Shown one piece after another: positions 43,336 through 54,689 of a DNA stretch of 64,000 nucleotides. Below the pieces are notes generated by a model. The model was not told the DNA's origin. It ran no database searches and saw only the letters and a program-made list of their open reading frames with translations. A program made the translations under genes and the position numbers. The stretch spans positions 543,797,189 to 543,861,188 of the forward strand of contig NC_077227.1 in the NCBI RefSeq assembly GCF_027887165.1. The letters are read 5' to 3'. This DNA is from Monodelphis domestica. Taxonomy: Eukaryota > Chordata > Mammalia > Didelphimorphia > Didelphidae. Every line of letters starts with the position of its first letter. Position 1 is the first letter of the stretch.

Positions 43336-43499
43336 GTGTTGAGGCTTCTTAAAGTTGCTTCATGAGATTTGGAGCTGGATGCATCCTTATCTGCTTAGCC
43401 TAAAACTGTTTATCTTCTTTCTGAATTTTTTGTATTTGTTTTTTTTGGGGGGGGTATGGAATGTAGGGAGGGAAGTATCTTTTCGCCTATTCCCTCAGA

Positions 43500-43795
43500 T
43501 ATGCTTTCTTTTTTAAAATTACATTTTACTTTTTTTCCAATGGACAATGATGCATTTATTTCTCCTTTCTTCCCCTTTCCTTGCCACTATGGGGAAAATA
43601 GAAACAAAACATGTATACACTGGGTAATCAATTCCTCTAATAATTTTTCTACTTTTATACATTGGACAAAGATTCCATATCTCAGTTAAATTAATATTTG
43701 CAGTCAGGCAAAAGCCTGCATGATTCATATCATTTCCTCTCTTCATTGCTGCCACTACCATAATTTCTGTAGAAAGTGGACAGTGCCACACACGT
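43500..43795 (-). mobile_element. Possible L1 3'-UTR fragment
   Basis: 'aaaattacattttacttttt' followed by 'tccaatggacaatgatgcat' and 'ttatttctcctttcttcccc' resembles the antisense 3' untranslated region of older marsupial L1 subfamilies. The match is from memory and weak. Confidence 0.4.
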
Positions 43796-43924
43796 CTCAG
43801 GGATGTTGTGTGTTTTTCTGTGTTTCACTGGATACCATGTCCAAAATGGTGGCTCTCCAATAACAAACTTTCATTATATCTTTTACATATCCCCTTCTCT
43901 CCACCCAAACCTCCCCCACCCTAG

Positions 43925-44095
43925 CTCAAGCCTTCATCACTACTTGATTGAATTATCTTATTTATACCTAGTTATTTACATGTTGTTGCCCCATTTTCTT
44001 TTGTGTTTTCTTGTGTTCCTACACTTAGAAAGGAGCTCAACACCTGGTAAGTGCTTAATAAAGGCGTGTTGACTGACTGACTGATGTTGCCTAAC
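43925..44095 (+). mobile_element. L2 3' end
   Basis: 'gttatttacatgttgttgcc' and 'acctggtaagtgcttaataa' followed by 'aggcgtgttgactgactgac' form the sense L2 terminus with a small TGAC repeat. Confidence 0.72.
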
Positions 44096-44260
44096 TGATG
44101 AACTTCCCAGCACTTATCTGTGGTCTCTTTAGTGACTTTTCACATTTCGCTCGTAGGCCTGTTCTTGAAGCCTTTCCACATCAATCGAACTTAAGCTTTG
44201 CCTTCACTGGCAATCCTTTTTGGAAACCTAGGACACCACCACCTCATGTTCATTAATTCT

Positions 44261-44480
44261 CTTTTTTTCTTATTAAAAACCCTTACCGTCTACCTTAGAA
44301 TCAATACTAAGTATTGGTTCCAAAGCAGAAGAGTGTTAAAGGCTTGGCAATTGGGGGATTAAGTGATACTCCCAGAATCTCACAGATAGGAAATGCTTGA
44401 GGCCATATTTGAACCCAAGACCTTAAGTCTCCAGGCCTGATGCTGCTATACACACTGAGCAAGCTAGCTGACCCACAATA
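44261..44480 (-). mobile_element. tRNA-derived SINE (WSINE1-like), left of a pair
   Basis: 'aaaaacccttaccgtctacc', 'aatcaatactaagtattggt' and 'ccaaagcagaagagtgttaa' are the antisense tail half. 'tgaacccaagacctta' (B-box complement) and 'cacactgagcaagctagctg' (head) complete the copy. Confidence 0.85.
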
Positions 44481-44484
44481 TTTT

Positions 44485-44680
44485 TTTTAACCTTTACATT
44501 CCATCTTAGAATCAATTCTGTATATTGGCTCCAAAGCAGAAGAGTAGTAAGGTCTAGACAAAGGGGGTTAAGTGACTGGCCCAGGGTCACCCAGCAAGGA
44601 AGTGTCTGAATCCAGATTTGAACCTAGATCCTCCCAATTCTAGGCTTGATTTTGTATTCACTGTGCCACTTAGCTACCCC
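44485..44680 (-). mobile_element. tRNA-derived SINE (WSINE1-like), right of a pair
   Basis: 'ttaacctttacattccatct', 'ttgaacctagatcctcccaa' and the head 'cactgtgccacttagctacc' give a complete second copy in the same orientation. 'cattaatt' occurs both at 44251-44258 and at 44682-44689, so the pair as a whole is flanked by one target duplication. Confidence 0.85.
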
Positions 44681-44699
44681 TCATTAATTGTTAACACTC

Positions 44700-45670
44700 A
44701 TTTTTGCCTGATGGAGATAGTGTGGAAAACTCAGATGAATTAGGCTTGGTCAGGTGATCATGTGATTTTCTTTCTAAAATTTACTAATAAATAAGTATAA
44801 ATATGCAATCCCCAGAGGATTTTAATCATAACAGTGGCCACTTAGAATATTTGTTTGTTGATTAAATTGCTGATTAAATTGGAGATAGTTGATCTACCTT
44901 TCTTAATTACCCTCAAATCCCTTTACTTCTTTTTTCTTAACTGTAAGAGCAACTCTGGTAGTAGTAATTAAATCTAGTTTGATACTCTGGTCCTACATGT
45001 GCCTAATCACCATAGATAACTTCCCAGAAAAAAAAGGCAAGTGAAATATTTTTGTAAGAACGAAGTCCGAGAAAACTGAAAGATTGCTCACCTAAGTTTC
45101 CACCGGACAATTTTGAGGCAGGCATGAATTAAAGTCTGCTCAGCTCATCATAGCATGGCTCTAATCAGGCTGAGGTGGATTCCGTAGCTCGGTGCTCCAT
45201 TCCCTGGCCACAGCTTGGCCCCTAACCCCAGCCAGCTGCTTCACAAGGCAGCCCATTGGTCTCAAGAAAGACCCGGTGAGGGAGAATGAATGGATCAATT
45301 CAAATCTGTCCCCACTCCTGGAAAACAAAGCTCAAAGTGTTTGCCCTATTGATGATGGCTTGGAAGCATCAGTTTCAAAGCCAAGCACATCTGTTAGGAC
45401 ATTTGAACCCCAGTCTGTCTGTCAATATCTTGCTTTTGCCATCTTCTTGCTAACATGGACTCTTACAAATATCAAACAGCTCGATAGCATGATCCTTTAT
45501 GACTGACAGACACCCCGAGAAATTACTGTGCCTGGATGATCCAAGGAAATGGCACATATATAACGACAAACTCAGACTGCATATATTCACATCTCAGATT
45601 CAACCATCTTTCTTTTATTTTGCAGTCAGAAAATGGGTAATAATAACAAGGTGCAGGGGGAAACGTGCCA
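44700..45670. other. Unassigned stretch
   Basis: No repeat recognised. A 104-codon plus-strand frame (45192-45506) has no domain. Part of it (45060-45430) is GC-richer with CpGs ('aagtccgag', 'ccaccggac', 'attccgtagctcggtg') and could be an old LTR or a conserved element. Confidence 0.28.
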
Positions 45671-45674
45671 GAGA

Positions 45675-45850
45675 GGGAATCAGAGGAGTCAGAGGAGAAC
45701 AGCTTGAATCCTAGCTCTTCCACATACTTACCTGTGTATCTTGGACAAAGCCTTATCAACACTGTTGACTTTGTTTACTCATCTATAAAGTAATAGAATT
45801 GGCTTAGATGATTTCTAAGATTTTTATAGGTTGAAATCTATGATCTGTGG
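45675..45850 (+). mobile_element. THER1 CORE-SINE
   Basis: 'cagcttgaatcctagctctt', 'actcatctataaagtaatag' and 'gcttagatgatttctaagat' are in sense order. Confidence 0.75.
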
Positions 45851-45869
45851 CTTCAGAATAAAATTAGTA

Positions 45870-46110
45870 ATTGAGGTTTCAGGAGTGCTTTAAGTTTTGC
45901 AAAATATTCTACTCAACATTTAAAAAAAAACAGGTAATATAAGTATGGGGATGTCCACTGATAGATGTGGACATTGAGGTCCAGAAAAATTAAGTGACTT
46001 AATCACTTAATTACAAAGAGATTAAGTGACAAGGTCACATGGTAAAAATTTTGAAATCAGGTTCCCTCACTCCAACTTCAACAGTATTTCCCTCCTGTTA
46101 TACCAACTCC
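45870..46110 (-). mobile_element. MIR CORE-SINE with a short internal duplication
   Basis: 'ggacattgaggtccagaaaa', 'attaagtgacttaatcactt' and 'gattaagtgacaaggtcaca' are antisense MIR core. The 'attaagtgac' phrase occurs twice about 30 bp apart. Confidence 0.65.
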
Positions 46111-46124
46111 AGTGTTTTTGTCTA

Positions 46125-46345
46125 ACATGTTAGGCCAAGAGAGATTGAGTTCTGATTATGTCACTTCCTGCCTGAAAAATCTTCAATCAATGACACATAG
46201 CTCTAGAATACAGGACAAAATATATTATAGTTTTATATACTTTTACCACTGACTACTTCCTCAAATTTATCATCCACTATTTCCTTTCAAATATCCATCA
46301 GCTTCTTCTCAGTCTTCATTTCCATTCATGCACCTGAAAAGAAAT
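46125..46345 (+). mobile_element. L2 LINE fragment
   Basis: 'gattatgtcacttcctgcct' followed by 'gaaaaatcttcaatcaatga' resembles the sense L2 segment near 'cttcctgccttaaaaccctt', which lies upstream of the 3' region. Confidence 0.5.
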
Positions 46346-46349
46346 TAGA

Positions 46350-47130
46350 ATCGTATACCTTCTCTCTTGATGCTGAATGGCAGAAGAGCAGGACATTGAG
46401 TCTTCACCAATGAGAAGAGTTCTATGCAATTGGCCCTTTGAACCAAGATTTCACTTCTTTGCTACAAAAATAATATCTTCCAATTAAGTTAACACATAAT
46501 CAGCTAATGTAGGATGTTAGGTCAAATTAGATCATGTATGGGAAGGATTTTATAAATTTATTTTTTGGCACACATGGACCCCTTTGTCCTCGAGCCCTTC
46601 AGAAAACCATTCTAGTTCATCATTTCTTCATGCACGTGGAAATTCTCTACCAACCATTGCTTTGTTTCAGAAGGAAAACTCACCTCCTGTCTCCTTTTCC
46701 TTGCAGCTACTCATACAACCCATATTGCATTAGCACCCCAGGAGGAGTCAAAGATGGGAGTAGAATAGTCACATTCATTGGGGGCTCTTCAGGTCAAATG
46801 CATCATTTCCCTTTCATTCTAAAGCTAAAAGTTGAAATGCCAGTTCAACACCCAGCAAGCCAGAATGTCCCAGCACAGCTGTGAAGCTTTAGATGCTACT
46901 TGGAATTTATGAGATCTATCTAATATCCAGTAGATGGATCATGCCAGATGAAAGCTGCCAATTCTGGACTTAATCCAGATTAAGTCACATGCCTAAGTGA
47001 CTAATCAGAAGACCCTAGAAATGGCCAGGTAAATAGTTTTAATTATCAGATTTCCTTCTGTCACGCTGAAAAATACTAAGACTCACTAAGAAAACAAGTA
47101 TCCTCACTCAGAAGATTGAGCTCTATTATT
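46350..47130. other. Unassigned stretch
   Basis: About 0.8 kb. A 116-codon plus-strand frame (46534-46884) shows no domain. No repeat named. Confidence 0.3.
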
Positions 47131-47134
47131 AGAT

Positions 47135-47385
47135 CTGAGTGCTAGGAAAATTGGATTTTTGGCCCATTTACTGGCATGGTGACCTTGTCCAAGTTGTTTC
47201 TCTTGGACTTAGTTTCTGCATTCATACAATCAATGAGTGGAGTTGGACAATATTCTCATCCAGCTCAGGCATTCTCTGCTCTATTTACTACAGATCTTTC
47301 CGCGCTCTGACAACTTATAGTCTATGTTCTAAAATTCCTTCCAGTTCTATTATTTTTTATTCTTTGTCTTAGCTATAAAAATCTA
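47135..47385 (+). mobile_element. THER1 CORE-SINE, with partial 3' duplication
   Basis: 'ggtgaccttgtccaagttgt' (core), 'ctgcattcatacaatcaatg' and 'attctcatccagctcaggca' are followed by a further 3'-like part 'ctaaaattccttccagttct'. Confidence 0.6.
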
Positions 47386-47389
47386 TCAT

Positions 47390-48300
47390 TCCGTAAGCTT
47401 AAAGCCTACCTAATGCCCAAGTCAATTATCAGTGCTGCAATACACACATGCACACGCACACACATACCTCCTTTCTGTACTTTACATGCAAGAGGGAAAA
47501 GTACTCCCTTTCCTTCCCTGCTCTGAATGGGTATGTCTGTATGTGAGGGGGGCCGGAGACAGAGAGACCATCTCCTATGATAAATAAGTTCTATGACCTC
47601 AAGACTTTAAGGAACTGATAAGTGCTCCTCATAAAAGAGTTGGGGACTAGTGGTCTAGCAAATGTGCTGCAAAGCACATTCAGCCCATTTTTCTTGCAAT
47701 GGAAATTTTCTTCAGCACAGGGCATATGATGATCATTTGGCAATTGTCTCCTCAGGCACTGAAATCAAGTGTAAATGCAAAAAGATTTAGCCTAATACTG
47801 CACTCACATGCTTTTTCAAGTGGTAATTTGAGTGGGAGGAGGGAGAAGGACCTAACTCCCTGTATAGATTGTGAGTGTGTTCATGAGTGTACAAAGAACA
47901 GAAATCTATTGAATTTCCCCAGACCAGACGTCTACATTCTGTAGGGCTCACTCAGCCAATAAATTTGACTTAAAACTTTTTTATTTTATGAAATCTGCTG
48001 TTAAAGCAAATCCTTCTTTCTAGACTTAGCATAATTGCAAGACACTAGTCTGAGTGCCAAAAATGTCAGCTGTAAGTTGCAAACATGAACACATTTAAAC
48101 AGAACCATATGTAAGAACGGAAGGAAAAATCGAAAGTAAGCCAATCTATTCACCTTTTGCTGAAGGGATGATGTGCAATATGACCCTACTAAAGAAAAAT
48201 AGCCATGTAACTCCTGATAAATTCCCCTATTAAATAATTTGTTAATAAAGCTTTACTAGAAGTAAATATTTTATCAATATTTATGCTCAGAAAATTGTAG
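47390..48300. other. Unassigned stretch
   Basis: A short impure (CA)n lies near 47447-47466. Otherwise no repeat or gene is recognised. Confidence 0.3.
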
Positions 48301-48304
48301 TCTG

Positions 48305-48480
48305 GCTATTTTTGATGAAGTGGATTTGGAGTCAGAGAAATTAGGTTAGAATCTTGTCTCTACTACTACATGTGTGACTTTGGATAGGTCACTTTATCTC
48401 TCTCAGCCCTGGATCCCTATCTCAAAAAAGAAGAGATTGTTCCAGATGATCTCTAGGTCCAATCCAGTGATAAATCCAAT
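48305..48480 (+). mobile_element. THER1 CORE-SINE
   Basis: 'gaagtggatttggagtcaga', 'tgtgtgactttggataggtc' and 'ccagatgatctctaggtcca' are in sense order. Confidence 0.8.
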
Positions 48481-48511
48481 GAACATATACATATAAATTT
48501 ACATATATGTG

Positions 48512-48518
<7 letters not shown>

Positions 48519-48551
<33 letters not shown>
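48519..48551. repeat. (TA)n microsatellite
   Basis: About 16 TA units preceded by GTGTGTACA. Confidence 0.92.
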
Positions 48552-48554
<3 letters not shown>

Positions 48555-48699
48555 TTTTAAAAAATCCCTTATACATTTTAAGGACAGGGAAGCTTAATTA
48601 ATGTGTAATTGATTTGGTGGTATTTTAATCCATAAGAAGTAGTCTGAAAAATGAAAGATCTGGACTTTAATAAAACTCCTCCAATACCTGGTCTTGTAC

Positions 48700-48998
48700 T
48701 TGTATCTCATTCATGATTTTTCATCTTTTATCCCCATGCCTTTTTCAGGGTAATCTCCCATGCCTTCAACATACTCTTCCTGCTCCTTGTGGGGCAAGGA
48801 CAAAATCATTTTTGTCTTTGTGTTTCCAGTGTCTAGAACATAATAGGTACTTAAGACATTTGTGGAATGATTGATTGACAGCTAACCATGTGGCCTGAGC
48901 TAAGTTCCACTGCTCACTTATAAAAAGATTGGACTAACTTCTCTAAGGACCTTTCCATCTATGACAGTGCAAGATTCTAGAATATAGACAACAGATTG
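48700..48998 (+). mobile_element. L2 3' end followed by a THER1 3' half
   Basis: 'ttgtggggcaaggacaaaat' and 'ccagtgtctagaacataata' followed by 'ggtacttaagacatttgtgg' are the L2 terminus. From about 48890, 'ccatgtggcctgagctaagt' and 'aaagattggactaacttctc' followed by 'taaggacctttccatctatg' are THER1. Confidence 0.7.
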
Positions 48999-48999
48999 A

Positions 49000-49780
49000 T
49001 GGTTGATGAAAATGAATGGAGTCAGGGGGTTTGGAGTGGGAGTAGGGGATCCACCATGACAGAAATATAAGCCCTCATTGACATGTACTAAAGCAAATGC
49101 TGGGACAAAGGATTAACACTGAGATTGTGGAGTTTCTGGGCTGGAAGCATCCTGGCACTGCAAAAACTTCCATCTTACTGAAGAGGAATTAGAAAGCATT
49201 AAGATTTTGTGAATCAATTCATCTGTGGTGTGTTCACGGTGCATAACGACTTCTCAAGCAATTCAGGGCTTAAAAGCAGGACCTGCTCACGAATGTAAAC
49301 CAAGATATGAAAATCGCCATGAGGCTCAGACTCTGATGCTGCCACATTTGCTGTGTGAAACCCACTTGCTCCTGGGTTGTGGCTGAGATTTCAGGGATTG
49401 GGGAGGGAGAAGTAACTGGTTCTTAGATATGCAGTGATGATAATCGAAAATGGAAAGGAGTTCATCCAGAGCTCTGAAGTTGGGTGACAAATGTGGTACC
49501 TTTTCTGGAAACTGTAGATTTCTAATCTGTTTTAAAGTACCCACATAAATAACATTAACAACTCCATTTAATGACGCGTGCAAGCTAATCTTAATGTCGC
49601 TCATAAAAAATGGACGCTTATATCCTTTAAGCCTCACCATTAATAATCAAACTGAAACTCTCTAGCTTAAAGACCTGAAAGTAGCCTATAATACCATAAC
49701 TGAGCAGTGGGTTTATAGAAATACTGGTTTAATTATCATCATTGCAATCCTAAGTTTCTTATCAGACAGTCATGGTTTCA
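49000..49780. other. Unique stretch with many CpGs, candidate conserved non-coding element
   Basis: No transposon similarity over nearly 0.8 kb. CpGs are kept in several places ('gttcacggtgc', 'taacgact', 'aaatcgccat', 'gataatcgaa', 'gacgcgtgca', 'gtcgctc', 'gacgctta'). Runs of TAAT cores ('ccattaataatcaaactg', 'gctaatcttaatgtc') sit near 49560-49660. A 104-codon minus-strand frame (49326-49640) has no recognised domain. An enhancer-type element is the best guess, without proof. Confidence 0.3.
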
Positions 49781-49784
49781 CACA

Positions 49785-50335
49785 TAACTAAGAGTTGGAA
49801 GGAACTTGAAGAAACAGTGAGCTCAAGTTGTATCTCCTTGTACAAGAAATGCTACACTTTGCAATATCTCTAGTGATTGGTCACCCATCTAGGCTTTATG
49901 TCAAGAGCCGCAGTCTTTAAATTTCATTCTACTTTGAGATATCTCGAATTATCAGAATTTTTTCTCTTAATGACTCTCCCTGCCTCTCTGAAACTTCCAC
50001 CTATTGTTTTAGTTTTACTCTTTGGGACTGTCAAACAAGTCTAATGATTCTTCCATTTTACCAATCTTCAAATATTTGAAGACACCTAGCATGGCCCCCT
50101 GCACAGTATTCTCTTCATGAGACTAACCAAAACTACTTCCTTCCTCTTGTTCTCTAATGACCTGGTCTCCAGACTAGACATCTCTGTCACTCTCTTCTGG
50201 AAACATTTGAACTTTTCATTGCCTCTCCTAAAATATGATGCCTCAGTCTGAGCACAATCTTCAAAATATGGATTGATTAGGGCAGAAGATAATAGTATTT
50301 TCTTCTCCTTAGTCTTTAGCATCATAACTTTTTCC
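49785..50335 (-). mobile_element. L3/CR1 LINE 3' region
   Basis: 'aaacttccacctattgtttt', 'caaacaagtctaatgattct', 'cttcaaatatttgaagacac', 'gacctggtctccagactaga' and 'ctcttctggaaacatttgaa' are followed by 'caaaatatggattgattagg'. This is the antisense order of the CR1/L3 ORF2 end. It is about 550 bp, the best CR1/L3 copy in the window. Confidence 0.82.
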
Positions 50336-50394
50336 TTATAACCTCAGATCTCACTAGTTTTTGTTTTTGTGTTTGTTTTTGACTACTATTCCAT

Positions 50395-50625
50395 AATGTT
50401 TTTTGGTTCCTGTCCTGTCATCTCATTTTTGTCCAACTCTTTGTGATCCCATTTGGGGTTTTCTGAAAATACTAGAGTTATTTGCCATTTCCTTCTCTAG
50501 CTCATTTTTCAGATGAAGAACTGAGGCAAACACAGTTTAAGTGACTTGCTCAGAATCATATACCTACTAAATTTCTAAATCCAGATTATAACTCAGGTCT
50601 TCCTGATTCTAGTTCTTGATTCAGG
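50395..50625 (-). mobile_element. MAR1-like SINE
   Basis: 'ctttgtgatcccatttgggg' (tail), 'tttgccatttccttctctag' and 'gtgacttgctcagaatcata' (core) are followed by 'ctcaggtcttcctgattcta' (head side). Confidence 0.85.
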
Positions 50626-50639
50626 ACTAGATGAACCAT

Positions 50640-51328
50640 AAAGGTAGACTCTTTGAATTAGTAATCTACTGAAACCCTTAAATGTGTTTCAAGTGAATTG
50701 TTGTCTTGATTTTCTTCCCAGTGTTTATTTTTTTCAAGCAAAGGCAATTTTTAATTATCTTTCCTCTTGTGAAAGAGAAATTGGGAAAAGCATGCAGCAA
50801 GACAAGAAACAGTGGCTGAGTGGTGACCTGACTGTCAATCAAATGAAGATTCTGATTTGGAATGTTACCAGGAAAGGCAGTTTGGAGCCAAAGCAACTGC
50901 TGGCTGAATTCTGTTCTTGGCTAATGCTGGTAGCCTTTGAATCCGGGTCCTGAGCAATTTTCCTGAATGCCTTTGAATCAGGGAAGAAAGAGGTTGGGTT
51001 TATCTCTGGGACTTGGGATAATCAAGCTGGAAGTGGCCTGGTGAATTTGAAGGCAGAAAAAGAACAATAGTCCATATATTCCTCTGACTTGCTCTGTTGG
51101 TGATAGTTACCAAAATACTAGACCTATCAACCATTTCTCTCAATATCCTCCAATCTAAGGCTAACTATAGAATTAAGGAAACCCCCAACCCTCTTACCTA
51201 CATCCTCCATCTTTTCCTGTATTCCCCAAATAAACCCTTACTTAAGATAAAAGAGGATAGAAAGTATTTTCATTTTTCATTTCAAATGATATTTGAAATA
51301 TCATTAAGATACCCTGACTGATTTAGAA
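50640..51328. other. Unassigned stretch
   Basis: Frames on opposite strands at 50678-50953 overlap each other and lack domains. No repeat named. Confidence 0.3.
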
Positions 51329-51430
51329 ACCAAAAGAAGAACAGGGGAAGAAGAAACTGAAGGGAAGAAGAGGGGAGGGAGGAAGGAAGACTGGAAGAGG
51401 GAGGAAGGGAGGAAAAGAGGGAGAGGGTAG
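51329..51430. repeat. Polypurine (GA/GGA-rich) tract
   Basis: About 100 bp is almost only A and G on the plus strand. The Ser/Leu/Pro-rich minus-strand frame through it is compositional. Confidence 0.85.
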
Positions 51431-51434
51431 GCAA

Positions 51435-52450
51435 AAGAAGATAACTACTTGATTTCTTAGTTATCATTTATCCATCAAATATACCCCCCAATATTATCAC
51501 TTACACTCTTTTTTATAAAGAAATATTCTAAATTTCCTACAAGTATAATTTAGAATTTAAAACATGATGTTTCACATCTTTGTATGAATAGGGCAGTGAA
51601 AATCACCAATAACTGGATATTACTGGCACTAAAGTTAAAGCACTGGCTCAGTTTATATTAATATTATTATTTATAAACATATATAATTAAATATAATAAT
51701 AATTAGTATTTGACCTATATATAATTATATATATGACCTTATGATGGAAATCTTAGAGACTTTAATTTCTGATTTTACAAGTGATTTACAAAAAAATTGA
51801 GGTATAGAAAGTGAAATGGTTTACCCAAAGTTATGTATGCCCTTTTTGGCTCCCAATTTCATTATCTATAAAATAAAGTGGTTGTCCTTGCTGATGTCAT
51901 GGTCCTTTTGAGCTCTGACAATCTATGAATTAAGATAAAAATTTGTTTTGGGCAGTGAATTTATTTTCCATTTTTCTGAAGATGGCAAAGAACTGCTCCA
52001 GCTTTCAGGTACTATTATGCGTCTAGACTTTTGATGAATCTGTGACCTCATCGGTTTTGGTGGTCCTATCAGTGTGTTTTCTCATCATGGTAGGGCACAG
52101 ACAGCAACCTATTCTGGATGTTCCTGTCTGTGTCACTGCATAAAAACCAAATAGCCTAAAAACTACTTACGCCTTAACAAATTAGAAAACAATACAATTA
52201 TTTGAGATAGAAGACCTTAACATGTTGTTTTTAATTGAGCCCTCTTCCTAGACCCTATGAATTCTTAATTTTTCTTTCATCTAGTCTCTCTTAACACTCA
52301 TTTCCATGCCATCACTTTAGTACAGATCCTCATCCCCAAATAAATAAATGCATAATTATAATACCTTCCTAATCTTCCCTTTGTGGTACCTATCCTCATC
52401 CAACTCTATCTGCACACCAATTCTAGAGCACTCAAACACTAAAATAGATC
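51435..52450. other. AT-rich stretch with small SINE scraps
   Basis: A minus-strand MIR core scrap lies at about 51745-51835 ('aaaattgaggtatagaaagt'). A plus-strand THER1 scrap lies at about 51845-51930 ('caatttcattatctataaaa'). The rest, including TA-rich 51655-51735, is unassigned. Confidence 0.4.
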
Positions 52451-52451
52451 T

Positions 52452-53438
52452 GTGGTCTCATCAATTCAGAAGTGCACTTTAACAATGCTGATCATAATCT
52501 ATGCTCATCTGCCAGTCTTAAGCAGCTCTTGTCAATGCCCACCCTTGACTTTTCCTCGAGGGTTCCACCCAACATGCTGGAGACATTACTCAAATTTTCC
52601 TGACATCAGGAGGATTCTACAAGAGCACTGCCGACTCATCTGCGTCCTTTGCCTCTGCCACCTGACTAACCTGTCTTCTCTTCCTATGCATTATTCCCAA
52701 AATAGTGCTTGCTAAAAATAAGATCTAAAATAGGAAATAGGCCCCTGCTCTCCTAATTCCTAGTCCACTTCTATTTCTACCATACCACAGTGACTTCTCA
52801 AAATGGATAGATTGGCCCCAAGTGCCAAGTGTGGCTTGCTGCTCAGACTGGGTTTGCTATTCAAAAGGAGGCAGAACCCTCAAATTGAGCTTTAGTGAGG
52901 GACTCTGGGATGAGTTTTGATAACCTGGCTCTTTCACTTCAAGTTACACTTATGAATTGCTGCCAGAGAGCCCCATGGTTCATCTTTCTCTTTCCCTGTC
53001 TTTGTCTCCCTGTCTCTTTCTATATGTTTCTTTCTCACCCTCCTACATATACACATTATATACACACATTAATAATTATCTAATAGAGCATAGGAATAAA
53101 TAAGTAACAAGAATAAATACTAAAAAGTAGGTATAATGGAGACCCAACTACATAATCTGCTCAGAACTTCCACTCAACGGTGTCCTGCTCTCCCAATACC
53201 CCTGTGCAGAGAGGATCCTTCTAGAGGGTGAAGGAAGTTGGTCTCTGAGCAGAGACATGAGTTCAGACTAGTGGGGCAACTAAATGGCAAAAGACAGATT
53301 TGGTTCTCAGAGCCTCCGCATGGCATTAATCTAGCCATTCATCATCCCTCCACAATTTAAGAGTCACAGAACTTACCAAATCCGGAAAGTGTATTAAAAA
53401 ATACAGAAAGTCCAAACTTCCCTCGGGGTACAAAAATT
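52452..53438. other. Unassigned stretch
   Basis: About 1 kb with no recognised repeat. An 87-codon plus-strand frame (52452-52715) has Cys and Pro scattered but no motif. Confidence 0.3.
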
Positions 53439-53439
53439 C

Positions 53440-53567
53440 CCTGTTTTATTATTCTCCAGAATAATTATAATTATAATATTTCCTTTCTTCACTTTGCAAC
53501 AGTTTATACACATTTTTCTATGTTTCTCTGACATCATAATGTTTGACAACATTTGTCATTTCTTGTA
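53440..53567 (-). mobile_element. L1 LINE fragment, left half of a split copy
   Basis: 'ttgcaacagtttatacacat', 'ttctatgtttctctgacatc' and 'catttgtcatttcttgta' are the antisense of the marsupial L1 3' region. The expected next bases in L1 ('gcacaa.agtattcc') are absent here. They are found as the reverse complement at 54690-54735, so the copy was broken and its other half inverted. Confidence 0.7.
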
Positions 53568-53574
53568 TACAAGT

Positions 53575-53942
53575 GTGGGAGACAGATAATTATATTAACA
53601 ACTCAAATCAAGAACAAATAATCCTATCAAAAGAGTTAGTTCAAGGCATAGAAAACATAAAAACATTAGAATAAATGATGGTGGCACTGGGAATCAAGAA
53701 TTATCAAGAAGTTTATGAAAAGTTTGAGGTTGAGGAAGAAGACACTGCATTAGGAGTAGAACAAAGTTATATACCTGATAGAAAAGAGAGGAAGAAGCCA
53801 ACGACATAATGATCCTATCTCACCTTCCTTTCTCTAATTTAGAACTTCTCACAAACCAGGTTGTCAATTATCAAACTATGTACAAGCTTTACAAAAAAGA
53901 GAGATGCACAAAATGGGCTTGATAAAACAAACAGCCGAACTT
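53575..53942 (+). repeat. Left arm of a perfect 368-bp inverted repeat
   Basis: Compared base by base, this arm is the exact reverse complement of 55030-55397 with no mismatch or gap. Identity stops abruptly: one base before the left edge differs (t at 53574), as does the base after the right edge (g at 53943). It joins the L1 half at 53567 through a palindromic junction (cttgta|tacaag, 53562-53573). The sequence belongs to the decayed ERV-like coding stretch best seen in the other arm. Confidence 0.97.
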
Positions 53943-54689
53943 GTTATTAAAATTCATCTTTATTTAAATAAACTGCAGTAAGATAAGAGGACTTTCATTT
54001 CAGAGGTACATAGAGGGAGAAGAACCCAAGGACAGCCATTCAATCATTGATGGTCCTTATTGGACATCTGCTGGGCGACCTTGGTCTTGGGGGGAGGCTT
54101 GTCCCTCAGGTGGGTCTGTGCCTGCTTTGGGTTATCTTCAACATCAATTAATAGAGAAGACATCCCCTCAGGCTATCATAGTTGGCCCATTTCTTGGGAA
54201 CCCCATTTTTTCAAAGATTGCCTCTCAACAGGGGATATCTCTCTCCTTTTACCTCACCAGCATCCATATTCCCTTTGTCCCTTCAACTCCTCCATTCCCT
54301 GTTACAAAACCTTCATTATCCCCGCACTTCTTCAATCCCCTAGTGAAATTCCTTTAACAAATACAAAAGGGAGATACCAGATATAGTGAAAGACCACTAA
54401 ATTTGGAGTCATACTCATTTTGGTTTTAGTTCTGCCACCTACTAGTTGTGTTAACTTGGACAAATCACTTAATCTCTCTGGGCCCAGGTTCTTTATCTGT
54501 AAAATGAAGGGACTCAAAGATCCCTACTATCTCTAAACCTATGATCTTAAATTTTCATTCATAATTTTTCCATCCAGAGTATCGATTACCCTTCCTAAAG
54601 AAGGAGCTTGTCACAGAACTGGAATAATAATAATAGCAAAAAAGACAAAAAATAAATTAAAATAAAATAAATGTTTATTAATTGAAAAT
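53943..54689. other. Spacer of the inverted repeat, probably inverted flank
   Basis: Contains a plus-strand THER1/MIR at about 54385-54550 ('gtgttaacttggacaaatca', 'ctttatctgtaaaatgaagg') and two overlapping plus-strand frames (54060-54386 and 54118-54357) without recognised domain. Because the neighbouring L1 half is inverted, this segment was probably in the other orientation before the rearrangement. Confidence 0.5.

Noticed and set aside
54060-54386. 108- and 79-codon plus-strand frames in the inverted-repeat spacer
   Set aside because: They overlap in different phases, have no recognised domain, and the segment has probably been inverted recently.
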